Positions 1 through 12,419 of a stretch of DNA of 64,000 nucleotides are shown here, piece by piece. How positions within the stretch are numbered: position 1 is the first letter of the stretch; each line of letters starts with the position of its first letter. This DNA comes from Welwitschia mirabilis (taxonomy: Eukaryota > Gnetophyta > Gnetopsida > Welwitschiales): contig JBOZIK010000001.1 of assembly GCA_051453625.1 (NCBI GenBank), positions 156,654,879-156,718,878 on the forward strand, given 5' to 3'. Under the pieces are notes generated by a model that saw nothing but the letters and a program-made list of their open reading frames with translations, was not told the DNA's origin and ran no database searches. The position numbers and the translations under genes are program-made.

Positions 1-315
1 GATTAAGTTCAGTTGCTCTCTCTTTTTAAGTTATGCTTACTGCTTATCTAGCTTTTCCTGTAATTACAAAATAAATGTGCTTTCTATTTAAAAATCTTTT
101 TATTATAAGATGTAAGGACTATTGTTGGTTAGGTTATGAAATAAAATTCTTTTATTAAAATCATTGAATGCCTTTTATCCTAGTATTTATTTTTGTTATA
201 CCAAATTATAACAACCTTTTAAATGTCAAGCTCTTTTATTCTCATAGGAATTTACTGCTTTTAGATAAATAGAAGAAATATACATTTATTTAAATATTCT
301 AAAGTTAAAATAAAA

Positions 316-539
316 CAAGGATATCTCATGCAACATGTACATCTATTTTGAGGGCCACTTGGTTTGAAGAAAGTATTNNNNNNNNNNNNNNNNNNNNNNN
401 NNNNNNNNNNNNNNNNNNNNNNNNNNNNNNNNNNNNNNNNNNNNNNNNNNNNNNNNNNNNNNNNNNNNNNNNNNNNNCAAGGATATCTCATGCAACATTT
501 ACATCTATTTTGAGGTCCACTTGGTTTGAAGAAAGTATT
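316..539. repeat. 62 bp direct repeat flanking a 100-N gap, probable assembly artefact
   Basis: Positions 316-377 and 478-539 are the same 62 bp with two differences. The left copy ends at the first N and the right copy starts right after the last N. Exactly 100 Ns is the usual placeholder for an unknown gap size. The simplest reading is that two contig ends overlapping by 62 bp were scaffolded but not merged. Confidence 0.8.
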
Positions 540-709
540 AGAGACTAACCCTTCCTCAGATAACACTTGGAGAGTGATTGTCTTCTTTATAATTTCAAGC
601 CAAAGAGCCTTTATTTTAAGAAAAAATTTGTAATGAGAAGAATGTAATCATTACCATAGGAATAAGAGCCCATAGACTTATAAACTCAGATCATGGCTAG
701 CTGATTCCC

Positions 710-735
710 NNNNNNNNNNNNNNNNNNNNNNNNNN
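710..735. other. assembly gap (26 N)
   Basis: A run of 26 Ns with no duplicated flanks. Confidence 0.95.
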
Positions 736-1090
736 TTACACTACCAAAGGCCCCTTTCAAAAATATTTGTCCCATGCACTTATGGTAGGACATTGCTCCC
801 TTTGTTTTTAAATATAATAATTACATAGGTACCCTCATTTTCCTTCATCATCCAGTTATTCTTATTATTATAGCCTTTTCCTTCTTGAAGTCTTACTAAT
901 TTCTTAGAGAGAAAATTTCACTTGACTAACAAAAAATTCCATAATTTAAATAACATCTATTTTTCTTTCTTAGAAGACAAACTTTATTATATAATAATTT
1001 TTTTCTTTTCTTTTTTTTTTTAATATTATGATTATGGATGAAGATGCATGGACATAATTATTTCCACCCTCTAAGTTTGTCTAATTTATT

Positions 1091-1100
1091 NNNNNNNNNN
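1091..1100. other. assembly gap (10 N)
   Basis: Ten Ns at the end of the gypsy integrase C-terminal domain. Confidence 0.95.
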
Positions 1101-2050
1101 AGTGAAACTTCTTCCGTATAAGTTTTAATTATATGATCATTTACTTGATACATATCTTTAGTTTCTTTATTAAATACTTATATTTCTTTATTAGGTAAAA
1201 TTTTTATTAAAGTATATGGCCCAATCCATTTTTTAGTATGCTTTTGTTTAGAGGATATATGTTTAGGGGAAAAAACTAAGACTTTATTTCCAATTTTGAA
1301 ATTAGATTTTTGGATATTATGATCGTGTCACTTTTTTACTTGTCCTTGGATCAATTCTTTTCTTATCAAATCTTTTGATCTATTCTCATTCAATTCATTC
1401 ATATTTTGTATTCATTCCTTTTGAGCTTTATCCAATCATGATCCAATTGTTTAGCTAATTTATATGATGTTAATTTCAACTCAATAGGTAAAGTTGCTTT
1501 CTTATCATAAACCAACTTATAAGATGTAAAACTTGTACTATTTTTCTAAGTTATCCTATAGGCCCATAAAGCTTGAGTAAGTTTATATGCCCAATTAATT
1601 CTTTTAGTGTTTACTGTTTTAGTCAAAATTCAGTTTAATTCTCTATTTATGACCTCAATGTTTATCTTAGATCAGGGATGATAAGTAGAGAAGAGTTTAT
1701 GACCCCATACTTAGATAAATTTTTTTTGAAGGTTTAACTAGTAAAACGGGTTCCCCTATCTGATACAAGACTCCTAGGCATGCCAAAGCTATGAAAGATC
1801 TTCTTAGATGAGAATTTTACTATGATCTCTGTGGAACAATTGGGAACAGCCTCAGCTTCAGCCCATTTAGTCAAATAGTCCACATAGACCATAATGTATT
1901 TATTTCCATAAGATTTTGGATTAATGGAACTAATGAAATCTATTCCCTAGACATCAAAGAGTTCTAAAGCTTGAATCCATTATTGGGTCATTTCCATCAC
2001 TTTTAATCATGCTCCCTCTCTTTGACACTTGTCACATTTTTTTAGCGTAA
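1101..2050 (-). pseudogene. gypsy integrase pseudogene
   Basis: Integrase inserts retrotransposon cDNA into the host chromosome. On the minus strand, a CDKCQRE motif near 2043-2020 is the second half of the HHCC zinc finger. It is followed by GIDFIS and then by DYLTKWAEAEAVPNCSTEII and VSDRGTRFTS (about 1910-1745), which hold the first two catalytic aspartates of the rve core. The C-terminal part (about 1330-1101) contains KKWIGPYTLIKILPN, typical of the domain after the core. In-frame stops include one in FDV*GIDF, where Trp is expected. A 10-N gap (1091-1100) cuts the C-terminus. Confidence 0.88.
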
Positions 2051-2479
2051 TTGAAAGAGTCCTTGAATAGGGAAGGCCAATAATATTCTGTGTTCAATAG
2101 TTTTATGGCTATTCTTTTTCCTTCATAATGACCTCCTCCTTCTTTTACATGGAAAGTTTATAGTAGCTCCTTTTGGTTAGGTTCACTAACACATCTCAGA
2201 ATGACATCATATTTATAAAATTTAAAGAGAATCTTATTTTTATATATATAATCTTTTACCTCTCTTAGCAATTTCTTTTTTTGGTAATAGGTTAAGTAGG
2301 AAGGTACCCTTTTACTTACTAAGAAATTAGCAATGTCTTCAAATCAAGGATCTTATTGTAAACTTGTTAAATGCTCATCAAGAAGATTATTTTAAATATC
2401 CAGTTGTTCAGTTTTTTCAGGGAATTCCAACCTAGAAAAGTAATCATCCACTACATTTTATGTTTTCTTATCTATTATC

Positions 2480-2870
2480 TTGGGATCAAATTCTTGCATC
2501 AAAAGTGTTCATCTTATTATTCAAGAATTGGCTTCCTTCTTAATCATTAAATATTGTATAGCACTATGATCTGTGTGAATTTTAACCTTATAACTTAGGA
2601 TGTAATGCCTAAATTTATCTAATGCTACCACTATGACTAGCATCTTCTTTTCCATAACTATATAATTTTGTTATGCAAAATCAAGTTTTTTACTTATGTA
2701 AGCAATAGATAGGGTTTATAATTGTCATCTTTCTATCCCAAAATAGCACCAATAACATATTGTGAAGCATTAGTCATAATGTAAAAAGGTTTACTCCAAT
2801 CCAGTTTTTGTTAAATAGGGGCTTCAATTAATTTATCTTTTAGAACTTGAAAAGCCTTTTGGCATTCTTG
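2480..2870 (-). pseudogene. gypsy RNase H pseudogene
   Basis: RNase H degrades the RNA strand during reverse transcription. Minus-strand reading gives QECQKAFQVLKDKLIEAPI, the usual RT-RNase H linker, then a DASxxxIGAIL-like motif read here as NASQYVIGAILG, in which the usual first Asp is Asn (a G-to-A change). Further on is LDKFRHYILSYKVKIHTDHS, with the conserved Asp of HTDHS. Frameshifts and several stops lie between these blocks. It is contiguous with RT upstream and integrase downstream. Confidence 0.85.
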
Positions 2871-2879
2871 GGTCTACCA

Positions 2880-3640
2880 ATAAGGCATATTGTTTTGTAC
2901 AACATTACTCAATGGTTTAGCGATTTTACTAAAATTAGCAATAAATATTCTATAATAGCCTACATGACCCACAAATGATTTTAGTTCCTTTAGTTTAGTT
3001 GATGGAGAAATTTCTTTAATGATATGAATTTTTTTCTTATTAGTTTTAATTCCTCTGATTGATGTCCTATGGCTTAAAACAATAGCTTCAACCACCATGA
3101 GATGACTTTTAGACCAACTAATTTGCAAATTCTTTTCTTCACATCAAGTAACTATAGCTTTCAATCTTTCCAAAGCTTCATCAAAGTCATTTCCAAAAGT
3201 TAAGAAATCATCCATAAAAACCTCAACTAATCTTCCTATCATGTCTTGGAAAATACTATTCACTAGCCTCTAAAAAGTGGTCCATGCATTACATAATCCA
3301 AAGGGTAAAACTTTAAAGGCATATGTACTTCATTTACAAGTAAAAGTTAATCTTTGCTTGGTCTTCAAGAGCTATAGGAATTTGATTATATCCACTATAT
3401 TCATCCAAGAAACTGTAGTTTATGACCAAAAATTCTTTCTAAAACCTAATTCACAAAGGGTAAAGAAAAATTATCTTTATAAGTAGTAGCATTCAGTAGC
3501 CTAAAATCTATGATCACTCTCCATTTATTATTCTTCTTAGGAACTACTATCACAGGGCTTAGCCATTCTGAATTAGAAATAGGCTAGACGAATCTAACTT
3601 TTAATAATCTTAAATTTTTTTGGTTAATTACATCTTGCAT
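2880..3640 (-). pseudogene. gypsy reverse transcriptase pseudogene
   Basis: Reverse transcriptase copies element RNA into DNA. The minus strand reads WRVIIDFRLLNATTYKDNFS-like sequence near 3530-3470. The catalytic FMDDF box follows at about 3218-3204 with both aspartates intact. The longest open piece (3128-2874, 84 residues) holds FVGHVGYYRIFIANFSKIAKPL, the thumb region typical of gypsy RT. Stops and frameshifts separate these blocks, so the gene is dead even though the active-site box survives. Confidence 0.92.
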
Positions 3641-3849
3641 ATGAAGATGACATCTCCTTTCTGGTTGTTTAACAGGTTTAACTCTAGTATCTAAATAAAT
3701 CTTATATTGACATATTACTGTGTCTATCCTTGTGATATCTTTATGAGTCTAAGCAAATGCATTAGTCAATTTTATTAACTTTCTTTTTAATTTTCTCTGT
3801 TAAGAATGAGTTAAATTACCATTAATAATTAAAGGTCAATTTTTTTGAA

Positions 3850-4480
3850 TTTCTATGTATTCTAAACCTTTCTAGAGAGGAGGTTTTTCAAGTTCCTCTT
3901 CCTCGCTTGTTGGTTCAATAGTGAAGGAGTAACCTTTTATTTTAACTTCTTGTTCTTCTAATATTCATTGAGTTTCTTTCATAAGAATCATTTTAGCACT
4001 ATTCCTCCTCTTAGAAGAAGGGTATTCAATTTTTGCCTCATCAGATATTTTTACACAGTATCTTAAACTAATCTCCATTACTCCCTTCCTAGAATAGATA
4101 GTTGCATTGGTTGTTGCCATCTAAGGTCTTTTCAAGATAATGGGATGAGTATTTCCCCTTGTCTTCATGACAAATAGATGTACTAAATATCTAAATCCCA
4201 GTAATTCTTATAATGTGTTCTCCATTATGCCCTTTGGCCTTACTGTAGAGCTAGTTTCCATGTAAACTTGTCCATTATATAGAGTTAACTGTGGACTTCT
4301 AAGTTATTCAAATCATAGGAAATGATATTAATGCTAACCCTTAAATCCACCAAAGCTTCTATTTCATAGGAACCTTCAACAACTATATTTACTATGGGTA
4401 TTCCAGGGTTACTATACTTCTCAATTTGATTTTCTTATAGAGCTTGAGTAGAGGCCCAAGATACTTAACCTCTTTTAGTT
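3850..4480 (-). pseudogene. gypsy aspartic protease region, pseudogene
   Basis: The protease cuts the gag-pol polyprotein. The minus strand at about 4365-4300 reads ALVDLRVSINIISYDLNNL, matching the plant gypsy active-site block in which ALLDLGAS is usual. The catalytic Asp remains, but the Gly after it reads Arg, a G-to-A change. The segment between this block and RT is a poorly conserved, charged linker. Its limits are approximate. Confidence 0.7.
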
Positions 4481-4899
4481 AATTCTCTTACTAACTATTC
4501 ATCACTAATTTTCTCTTTCTTTTTCTTACTCCCCTCTTTACTGCCTAACTTCTTCATTTGCTTTTAGTATAAGTGAATGTCTTTTAACATCTTTACTGAG
4601 GTTAATGTAACTAAAGTATCTTCTAGAGCTCTCATAAGAGATTCTACATCTTTTTCTCCTTTCCTTGAAAAATTGCTTATTATCTTACTTTTCATTGGAA
4701 ATGGTAAGGGATCATCCATTCCTTCTTTCGCTGAACTATTTTTAATTTCTCTTTCATTTTCTTTAGTCTCTTTTTCTTTCCTAAGAGGTGAATTAAAATG
4801 ATGACTTTTCCTTGAGCTGGTTCTAACAGCTTTACAACCAGCTTCCCTTAGATTTGGTTGAGGTTGTGCAAGTATAAAAGGTTATTTAGGTATTTTCCC

Positions 4900-6240
4900 C
4901 TTATTTGGTTTTGAATTGTTATTATATTCTCCTTCTTAATTTCTTAGTTCTTACAATAATCATAGTGCTATTCTCTCTTAGACTACACAAATCTTTGCAT
5001 TGTAGTTTCTTTCTTATTTTCCCATTTCCTAGTTTAGTTAGGATAAGGCTTCTTCTTAACTTAAGGAGTATTGTTAGGATTATAATTAATTATATTAATA
5101 TCTAAAAGTTATCATCTATAGACATTCTGTAAGTTGATGATTCTTCTCATTATAATATTCACAAGTTTTAACTTTCTCTTCTTGTTTTAATCTATTAATT
5201 TTTCCTGTTAGAGATTTTATTCTTTATTAGTCTCTTCTAGCATGTTTGCATGCTTGGTTTCTATTTCTTTTTCTATCATAACTTCATTGACCTTTCTTTT
5301 CTCTCTCTCTTTATGTTAAGCCCACCCTTGTCTCATTTTATGTAATTTATTAATATTAGTTTTAATCTCTTAGATGTTACCATTCTTAATGCTTTTTCCA
5401 TGGAGTATATCTAACTTTTCTAAAGATTCACTCTGTAAACCTCTTAATAAATCTCTCGTTCATTCTCTAAGAGTTATTCCATATTTAGGAAATCTTACTA
5501 GCAGAATCCAGTATCTATTCATGAATTCATCAAAATTATCATACTCTTTATATTTAACATTTAAAATTTGATATTTCAAATCTTCAATAACCTAGACAAG
5601 TTGATATGTGCTCAAAAATGCTGATCTCAAAGAGTTCAAGGTTTTAAAAGTATAATTTGGAAACCTATGGAACGATAACTGGGCATCTCCCTTTAAGGAA
5701 AAGGGAAAATGCCTCAAGAAATTTAAGTTGGTTTCCAAGTAGTTATCCTTGCAAAAAGAATTAAAAAGACTCAAATGAAGCATAGGTTCCTCATTTTTTT
5801 AACCTTCAAAACTGGGAATATTAGTAGTGTGTATATTTTTTATCTTGTTAGGAATTTCCAAGACTAAAGGATCTACAAAATTAGATGTGTGAGATTTATA
5901 AGAGGCAATGCTCATAGGAGTGGAGTCAACTGTCTTCTCTTCATTCCAATATAATCCTTTTGGGCAGTTTTTCTCTTCTTGTTCAAGCTTGTATCAATAT
6001 ATCTACTTTACACTGTAACTCTTCTTGACTTCTCTTAAGTGTTTTCATATCCTCCATGAAGTCATAGGGATTAGCCTCAGTTCTTACTACATTACTAGTT
6101 GTTGAATCCAACTTAAATTTTTTAAGGTTCTAGATATATTGTCCCTTTTCATCCCTTTATTGTCCTTGATTATCTTTTCTCAAAAGGATCTTCATTATTT
6201 TATGCAAAGGCTATAAGTTCCCTTCTTCTAGCATCAAAAT
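4900..6240 (-). pseudogene. gypsy gag pseudogene
   Basis: Gag forms the virus-like particle. The best-preserved block is 5783-5592 on the minus strand (63 codons, reading LNFLRHFPFSLKGDAQLSFH), which fits the retrotransposon gag core. In most relatives the motif ends in W-hydrophobic instead of LSFH. Upstream (about 6240-5940), sequence containing ANPYDFMEDMKTLKRSQEEL looks like the helical N-terminal part. Several stops and frameshifts are present. The gag-like sequence begins almost at the LTR edge, leaving little leader. Confidence 0.75.
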
Positions 6241-6248
6241 AATAAGCC

Positions 6249-7148
6249 TGCAACTTAACTAGAAATGCCATAAAATAACTAACTAATTTCAACAACATAC
6301 TTTAAAAAAAGTTATATTACAAAAATCCTAGAAAAACATGAGAACTATATTTCTATAAATAGACTTTAATCATTATTAAATTTTTATATGAGTTTACTTT
6401 TTCCTACTTTTAACTCAAATAAAGACTTTTCTTATTGAATCAGAGCACATTCTTTATCAAGAATAATCATTCCTGGCCAAATGGTGTTCAAGTAATTGCT
6501 CTACTATAAAAAACATTTACAGAAAGTGTGGAAATGAAAGTAAATAAAACAGAGAATACATAGCTAGATTATGTGCACCACCTATTTCTAGCTGATATAC
6601 TATCTCAATATTAACTCTAGCTAAGATTAATACTAAGAGTAAGAAAATCATAGCATATAAATTTTTTAAATTACATACATAACAATACAAGATCTTTTTT
6701 AGAATAATAAAGCTTGCATTACTATCTAGAAAATATAGCAGTAAGCCATTTCCTATGTTTTCACAATAAGTATAGTAGCTAGGAAGTTAGTTTGCAGTTC
6801 TTTCACCATGATCTTCTTTGTCTCATATGTGCTTTTTATCTATTCTCCAACTAATTAAAAATGGTCCTCTCATTCCTCCATAATGAATATTTATAGGTAC
6901 AATCTTAGTAAGTTATTATTTTGTTTTTGTGCCATCAATCTAATTGTCACAACCATTTTCCTTTTTTGTAGTAAGGCTCCACTATCCTTGTATTAGAATA
7001 ACTGTCCTGCAGAACTAAGTTAGCTATATGCAATAATAGTGTAATATATTATAATAATATTATAACATATCACCAAACAATTAGCATTTTCTTTATTCAT
7101 TTTAGTAAGAGAAAAGAGTAAAAACGTACATCAATTATTGAGTTATCA
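6249..7148 (-). repeat. LTR-A of the gypsy family
   Basis: About 900 bp, starting TG (6249) and ending CA (7148), and alignable over its whole length with 10943-11903. Shared landmarks include the block around TTAACTCTAGCTAAGATTAA near 6610 and 11305. Its left side meets the minus-strand gag, so it serves as the 5' LTR of that element. On its right side lies a purine-rich tract (minus-strand sense) like a polypurine tract, as expected for a 3' LTR. I saw no convincing tRNA primer site at its left edge. Confidence 0.7.
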
Positions 7149-7163
7149 GTTTTCCCCATACTC
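7149..7163 (-). other. possible polypurine tract beside LTR-A
   Basis: Minus-strand sequence GAGTATGGGGAAAAC immediately precedes TGATAACTC, the start of LTR-A in that orientation. It resembles the ATGGGGCAAC tract before the 3' LTR of the plus-strand gypsy at 33930. It would prime plus-strand DNA synthesis. Confidence 0.45.
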
Positions 7164-7680
7164 AAAAATTTGTTAGTCCACTAGTAATTTACATTATTTC
7201 CTTTTGCTATTTTGTTTTCTTTTTTCCTGCTACTTTTGATTTGATCTTAGCCTATGACTTTTTCATTTCTTCCAATTGTTTCATTCCTTCTATTTATCTT
7301 TTATAAAGGTTAGATCATCTAAATTTATATTTTTTTGTTTAGATGGATCTATCTTTAGCATATTCCCCTTTTTTTATTTTCCACTTTTAGTAGTTAGAAC
7401 TTTCTTTAATTTCATAGGCTAAGAAGAAGGGGCTTTTTTAATTCATCTAATCTAGAAGAACTCCCAATTAGAATAGTGTGAACTTCCTCTTATCCCTCCA
7501 TTTTGGAGAAATTATCTGTAAAAATTCCTATGNNNNNNNNNNNNNNNNNNNNNNNNNNNNNNNNNNNNNNNNNNNNNNNNNNNNNNNNNNNNNNNNNNNN
7601 NNNNNNNNNNNNNNNNNNNNNNNNNNNNNNNNGAGATTAGGAAAATATTATAATGAACTTTAAATTAAATTGCCTATGAG
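7150..7680 (-). pseudogene. Lys/Ser-rich coding-like segment, unidentified
   Basis: On the minus strand this stretch reads as Lys-rich protein-like pieces (for example a Pro-Met-Lys-Leu-Lys-Lys run near 7420), broken by stops and a 100-N gap (7533-7632). I recognise no domain. Its place just inside the candidate polypurine tract suggests the C-terminal coding tail of a second gypsy copy between LTR-A and LTR-B. It could also be chance composition. Confidence 0.25.
7533..7632. other. assembly gap (100 N)
   Basis: A 100-N placeholder. The flanks are not duplicated, unlike three other gaps here. Confidence 0.95.
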
Positions 7681-9160
7681 GAGGTAGAATTTGGTGTGAT
7701 GATTAATGTGATCCTAATTTGGTCCTTTGATCTCTTATCTTTTTCTTATAGTTTCTTATGACATGTTTAATATATTATTGATAAGATGAACTAAATCTTT
7801 AATTCTTATAAATTATCTATTGATAGTAGTTAAAAATCTTATCAATGATTATTATGTTCTATATTTGCATACTTCACCATGGATTTTCCTTTATCACATT
7901 GCAATAAATATATTACTACTTTCTATTTTAAGATTAATCAATATTAAATTATTTATTTTATTATGAGTTCGTTTACTTTTGATATCCTATCAATTCCCTT
8001 CTTGATCCACATTATCATTTCAACAGAATTCTATTAACAAGATGTCAATCATTGGTAAGGTCTATTCTATGGGATTTACACCACGATAGGTTAAATATTT
8101 CTTAAAAATAAATTTAACCTTATCTTAAAGCTTTTATATGACTATCCTTTTTAAGATATTAATGATTGTCAATGCCCAATAGTTTTTAGTTATGCTTTAA
8201 TGCAACATTAACCACTTTGAACTAATCTCCTTCTTATTTCTATAAATTGATGATAGCACATTAGAATAGGCCTACACATATTCCTAGCTCATTAGTCCTT
8301 ATCACAAGATTATGAAAAATCAATAATCCTATTGATAAATAAATAAAAAATAGTTTAAATTATGAAAATGCATTTTCCAAGCCATTAAAACATTAAAAGT
8401 TAAATTATCCATGTTTATAATTTGGAGAGATAGAGTTTAGTTTAATATTAAATTTGATATTAAAAACATGGAAAACTTAAGAAATATATTTTTTTCTAAA
8501 AATCCCTCTTCCAATATAAGATGATCCCTCATCAATTAGTTATTAGTTTGAATTTTTATTAATATAAATACAATATGAAATTATACTTAAGGAATAAAAT
8601 AAAAAAAGAAATTTCATTAAATTTCTTTAAACATTTATTTTACAACATATAATTATTACATCATGTAGTTTAGACTATAATAAAAATAATTGTAAATCCA
8701 TTTGTTTAGAGTTCTCTACTTCTGCAAAAGATGATGAACTTATGAAAGACCCAACTTGAAGATCTAGATGAAGTTTTATTTCTTTGATATTTCATGTAAG
8801 ATGAATGATTTTGGAGTCTAATTTTTACTTATATTTCTGAAGTTACTATTTTGTGTCATGGATATATTCTGTCATTAAAGAAAATTACTTTGTAATAAAT
8901 GTCATGAGGGTGATATCTGTCTGTTATTATGGCTATTTTGGATGAAGTATGTTTCATCTCTTTCTAAGATGAATCTTCATGATCTCCTTTATTGTCAATG
9001 TTAACATTTGTGGGCTTAAGAAAATTTTTACATCTTAGCATAGAATTAATTATAAATAGAAAAACTATAATAATAGGTGTTGGATTGTAGATTTCATAAA
9101 ATTTAAAATAATAAAATCTAAATTAGATGGTCCTTTCTTTGTTTTGGTACATTAACTATA
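7680..9160. other. AT-rich sequence between two LTRs, no gene recognised
   Basis: No coding frame is supported. If LTR-A and LTR-B belong together this is element interior; otherwise it is ordinary intergenic repeat. Confidence 0.4.
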
Positions 9161-9164
9161 TTTA

Positions 9165-10115
9165 AAACTGAGTTCACACTTAGTATCATTCTTCCACAAG
9201 GATAATTAGGGTTGGATATTTAAAATTCACATAAGCTTAATTAATTAAATTTGTAATAAAAATAGAAGGAAAAAAATGGAATTCAGAATTTTATTGTAAA
9301 ATGTCATTTGAAAAAGTGGAAAAAGCTCCAAGTTCTCATCCAACTTATTCTTCTACAATTCTTCCCTCAACCATATATTGCACTATCTTGAAAGAAACTT
9401 CAGACTATCAAGTATGATGGCTAGGATCATGGTGATATAATCTCATTAGCATATAAGTATTAGTGAATTTAAAAGTTATTGATCCTTCATAGCCTTATAA
9501 TCAAAATGGAAAGTAAGGAGCTTAGGTAATTATGATCCACTAAATTACTAAGACTTAGATCAATTAACTAATGAATTTACTTAGTTAACCAAATAATCTT
9601 AATAGTTACATTATTACTTAAGCATTTCTAGTACAAAGTGATTCATGACTAGCAATCAAAATAAAACAACTATTAAGTATTAAATCAAAAAAAGACATAT
9701 TACATCAAAGATAGAATGAAGTTGAAAGGACTTCTCAAGCTATCCTTGAAAGAAAGATCACTTCTCAAAGAAGTTCTCATAAGGCCATCATGACTCAATA
9801 CTCTAAAGTTATATTCATTACCAAAATGAAGGAAATTACCATGAAGGGCCTAAGGATCTTTTATAGGTAAGGATGGGGGTGAAGGATAGTTACAAGCCTT
9901 TAGCTTATAGCTTTAGGTGATTGGTAATGGAATTAGGTAGGGAATTTGTTATCTTTCTTTTAGTTAGAGTTTATTATAATGAGGTCAATACTTAGATCCT
10001 AGATGCTACTAATTCTACCAACCACTATTGTTATTATGTGTGTCCACCATCATCCTACTTAGGAATGCCACATGTCACTACTACATGTCATCATCATCAC
10101 TACCACGTGTCGTCA
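9165..10115 (+). repeat. dispersed repeat family, copy 1 (LTR-like)
   Basis: Weakly alignable with 57500-58460. Shared points in the same order are AGTATCATTCTTCCACAAGGATA (20 bp of it exact), a TTTTATAG TATA-like box near 9857 and 58200 followed by a G-rich run, and a closing block GCCACATGTC...CATCATC against GCCATGTCATG...CATCCTC. The copies are much diverged. A roughly 1 kb unit with a TATA box suggests an LTR, but no termini or target duplication were found. Confidence 0.45.
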
Positions 10116-10942
10116 AATGTAAAAGTTATTTCCAAAATGAAATCCGATCAATCCCATAACTATAATTAACTAGATTTTTCATGACAAGTTAAGAATATAA
10201 GAATTGAATAACTCTATCCTCAAAGGCCAACAACACTAGGTAACCTAGAGTATAATGCTAGCATTTAAGCTATATTATCATTATTTTAAAGCATGTTCTT
10301 GAAATTGATATAAATGACCTAAAATGTCATGGGCAAATGATAAGTCCATAGTTAATATATAAAATAATAGAATACATGTTTTATGTTAAATCAATTATAT
10401 TAATGTATTATATTAAGATAAAATGGTCAATTAACTTAATTGGGATATTAATTTTTACATGTTAATACACATTCTAATTAAACTTTTTGTAGGCTCTAAG
10501 AAAAGAGTTGATAATAAATGATGAAGCATGGAAAAATTATCTAAAGAAAATTTCTTAAGTATATAAATGATGTAACTTTGAAAAATTTATGGTCAATTTT
10601 CTAAATTCAAGGCATTAAAATTAAAAATTTGATTAAAAACAATGTGAAAACCTAATGTCATATTCCAACTAAAACTAAACTTTGTCCTTGAAGTTTTATG
10701 ATATAAAGTTTTAAAGAATTTGAGAACGTAATCTTAGAAAGATTTTGATGAGTCCTTTTACTAATAGAAAATGCAAAGCAATGCAATTAAGCTATGACAA
10801 GGGAGAAACTGACTAACGCAAATGATGCAACTTACTTTATTTGGGAAATCCTAAGTGAAAAGTTAATTATTCAAAAGTGATTTATGCCATATGTTTTATT
10901 TCTCATAAAATCAAGTGAAGTAAAATAAATGATTGATAATCC
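10116..10942. other. AT-rich intergenic or element interior, nothing recognised
   Basis: No coding or repeat unit recognised beyond general AT richness. Confidence 0.4.
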
Positions 10943-11903
10943 TATAATTTAACTAGAAATGCTATTAAATAGCTAACTAATTTCAATAAAATACTTTTAA
11001 AAAATATATTATATTATAAAGGTACTAGAAAAGAATGAAATCTATATTACCACAAAAAGACTATAATCATTACTAATTTTTATATGGATTTTACTTTTTC
11101 ATGCTTTTTAACTAAAATAAAGACTTTTTTAATTAAATCAAAACATATTCTTTGTCAAGAATGACTATTCTTGGCAAAATGATATTGTGATAATTACTCT
11201 ACTATAAAGATCATTTACAAGAAGTGGGGAATTAAAATAAACAAAACTAAGAAAACAGAACCAAATTATATGTATCACTTATTTCTAACTGATACACTAT
11301 TACAATATTAACTCTAGCTAAGATTAATACTAAGAGTAAGAAAATAATAGCATGTAACTTTTTCAAATTACATACATAATAATACAAGATCCTTTTCAGA
11401 ATAACAAAGCTTACATTACTATCTAGAAAATATAGTAGTAAGCAATTTCCTATGTTTCCACAACAAGTACAATAGCCAGGAAGTCACTTTCCATTTATTC
11501 CACCGTGATCTTCTTTACCTCAAATGCACTTTCCAACTATTCTCCAAGTTGTTAAAAAGATCTTCTTGTCTCTTCTACACTACATACTTATAGGAATAGC
11601 CTAAGTTATTTGTTATTTTCTTTTTGTGCCACCTGTTCCTATCCTTCCAATGATTTTCTTGCATTAGTGGTTGTTTACTTCTTTTATGCCATCTGTCTAG
11701 TTGTTACAACCATTCTTCTTTTTTGTAGTAAGGCTCCAATTATTTTTGTATTGGAATAATTGTCCTACAAAACCAAGTTAGCTATATGCAACACAATATA
11801 ATATATTATAATAATATCATAGCATATTACTAACAACTATCATTTCCTTCATTCATTTTCAAAGAAAAGAGAGGAAGAATGTACATCAGTTTCTGAGTTA
11901 TCA
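10943..11903 (-). repeat. LTR-B, second copy of the gypsy-family LTR
   Basis: About 960 bp, alignable end to end with LTR-A (6249-7148) in the same orientation. The first TG has become TA and the last bases are CA. It is about 60 bp longer than LTR-A, partly through an extra stretch near 11630-11690. The divergence is too great for a recent insertion. It may be the 5' LTR of a second element whose 3' LTR is LTR-A, or a solo LTR. No matching 5 bp target duplication was found. Confidence 0.65.
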
Positions 11904-12376
11904 CTTAGTTTTATCATTTAACTATAAAATTACATCTGTTGGTTTTGGGGATAAGGTCTGCTATAAGTTCTATAGGTCCTTAGTTTATAAAAGTCTATTT
12001 AAAACAATGGTTAAATTATGAATATGATTATGTGTTTCTATGTGAATCATGTCCAAATGTTCATCTGACATGTTTTGGATTAGTTATTTAGCTTGGAGGG
12101 CATACAAGACTTAAAAACTTTTAGGCTAAGAACTTCCTTTGGAAGTAAACTCACAGTCCCTCCTCTCTAAAGTATAGCCAGTTCCATTAGAAGTACACTC
12201 ACTTCACCTAAAAGCATGATCACCTAAACAACTAATTTAGTAACATCCATGGCTTTGTATTATGTCAAGTACAACATTTGAAGTTTTGAACCCAAAACTC
12301 CTAGATGGTATATGAGTGCTCTATAAGTTGGATTACACCCCATTAGTCCATTCTTGAATTTAGAAAAAATTATTTA

Positions 12377-12419
<43 letters not shown>

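Larger units (their letters stand above)
1..1090. other. AT-rich sequence downstream of the gypsy integrase, no gene
   Basis: No coding frame or RNA gene is supported here. It lies on the 3' side of the minus-strand gypsy polyprotein, so it may be post-pol element sequence. I do not see a copy of the LTR found at 6249-7148, so the element's own 3' LTR is probably outside the window or lost. It contains two N runs (378-477 and 710-735). Confidence 0.5.
1101..6240 (-). mobile_element. decayed Ty3/gypsy retrotransposon internal region
   Basis: Read on the minus strand, this stretch gives gag (about 6240-4900), aspartic protease (about 4480-3850), reverse transcriptase (about 3640-2880), RNase H (about 2870-2480) and integrase (about 2050-1101), which is the standard Ty3/gypsy order. 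Every domain is broken by several stops and frameshifts, so none can give a full product. Many stops replace Trp, Gln or Arg codons, as expected from C-to-T or G-to-A decay of methylated DNA. The 5' end abuts the LTR at 6249-7148. No chromodomain was recognised. The domain set resembles plant gypsy polyproteins in general; I cannot assign the lineage. Confidence 0.9.

Noticed and set aside
316-539. Gap-flanking duplications as genuine tandem repeats or a repeat array
   Set aside because: They abut the Ns exactly at three separate gaps, which points to unmerged contig ends.
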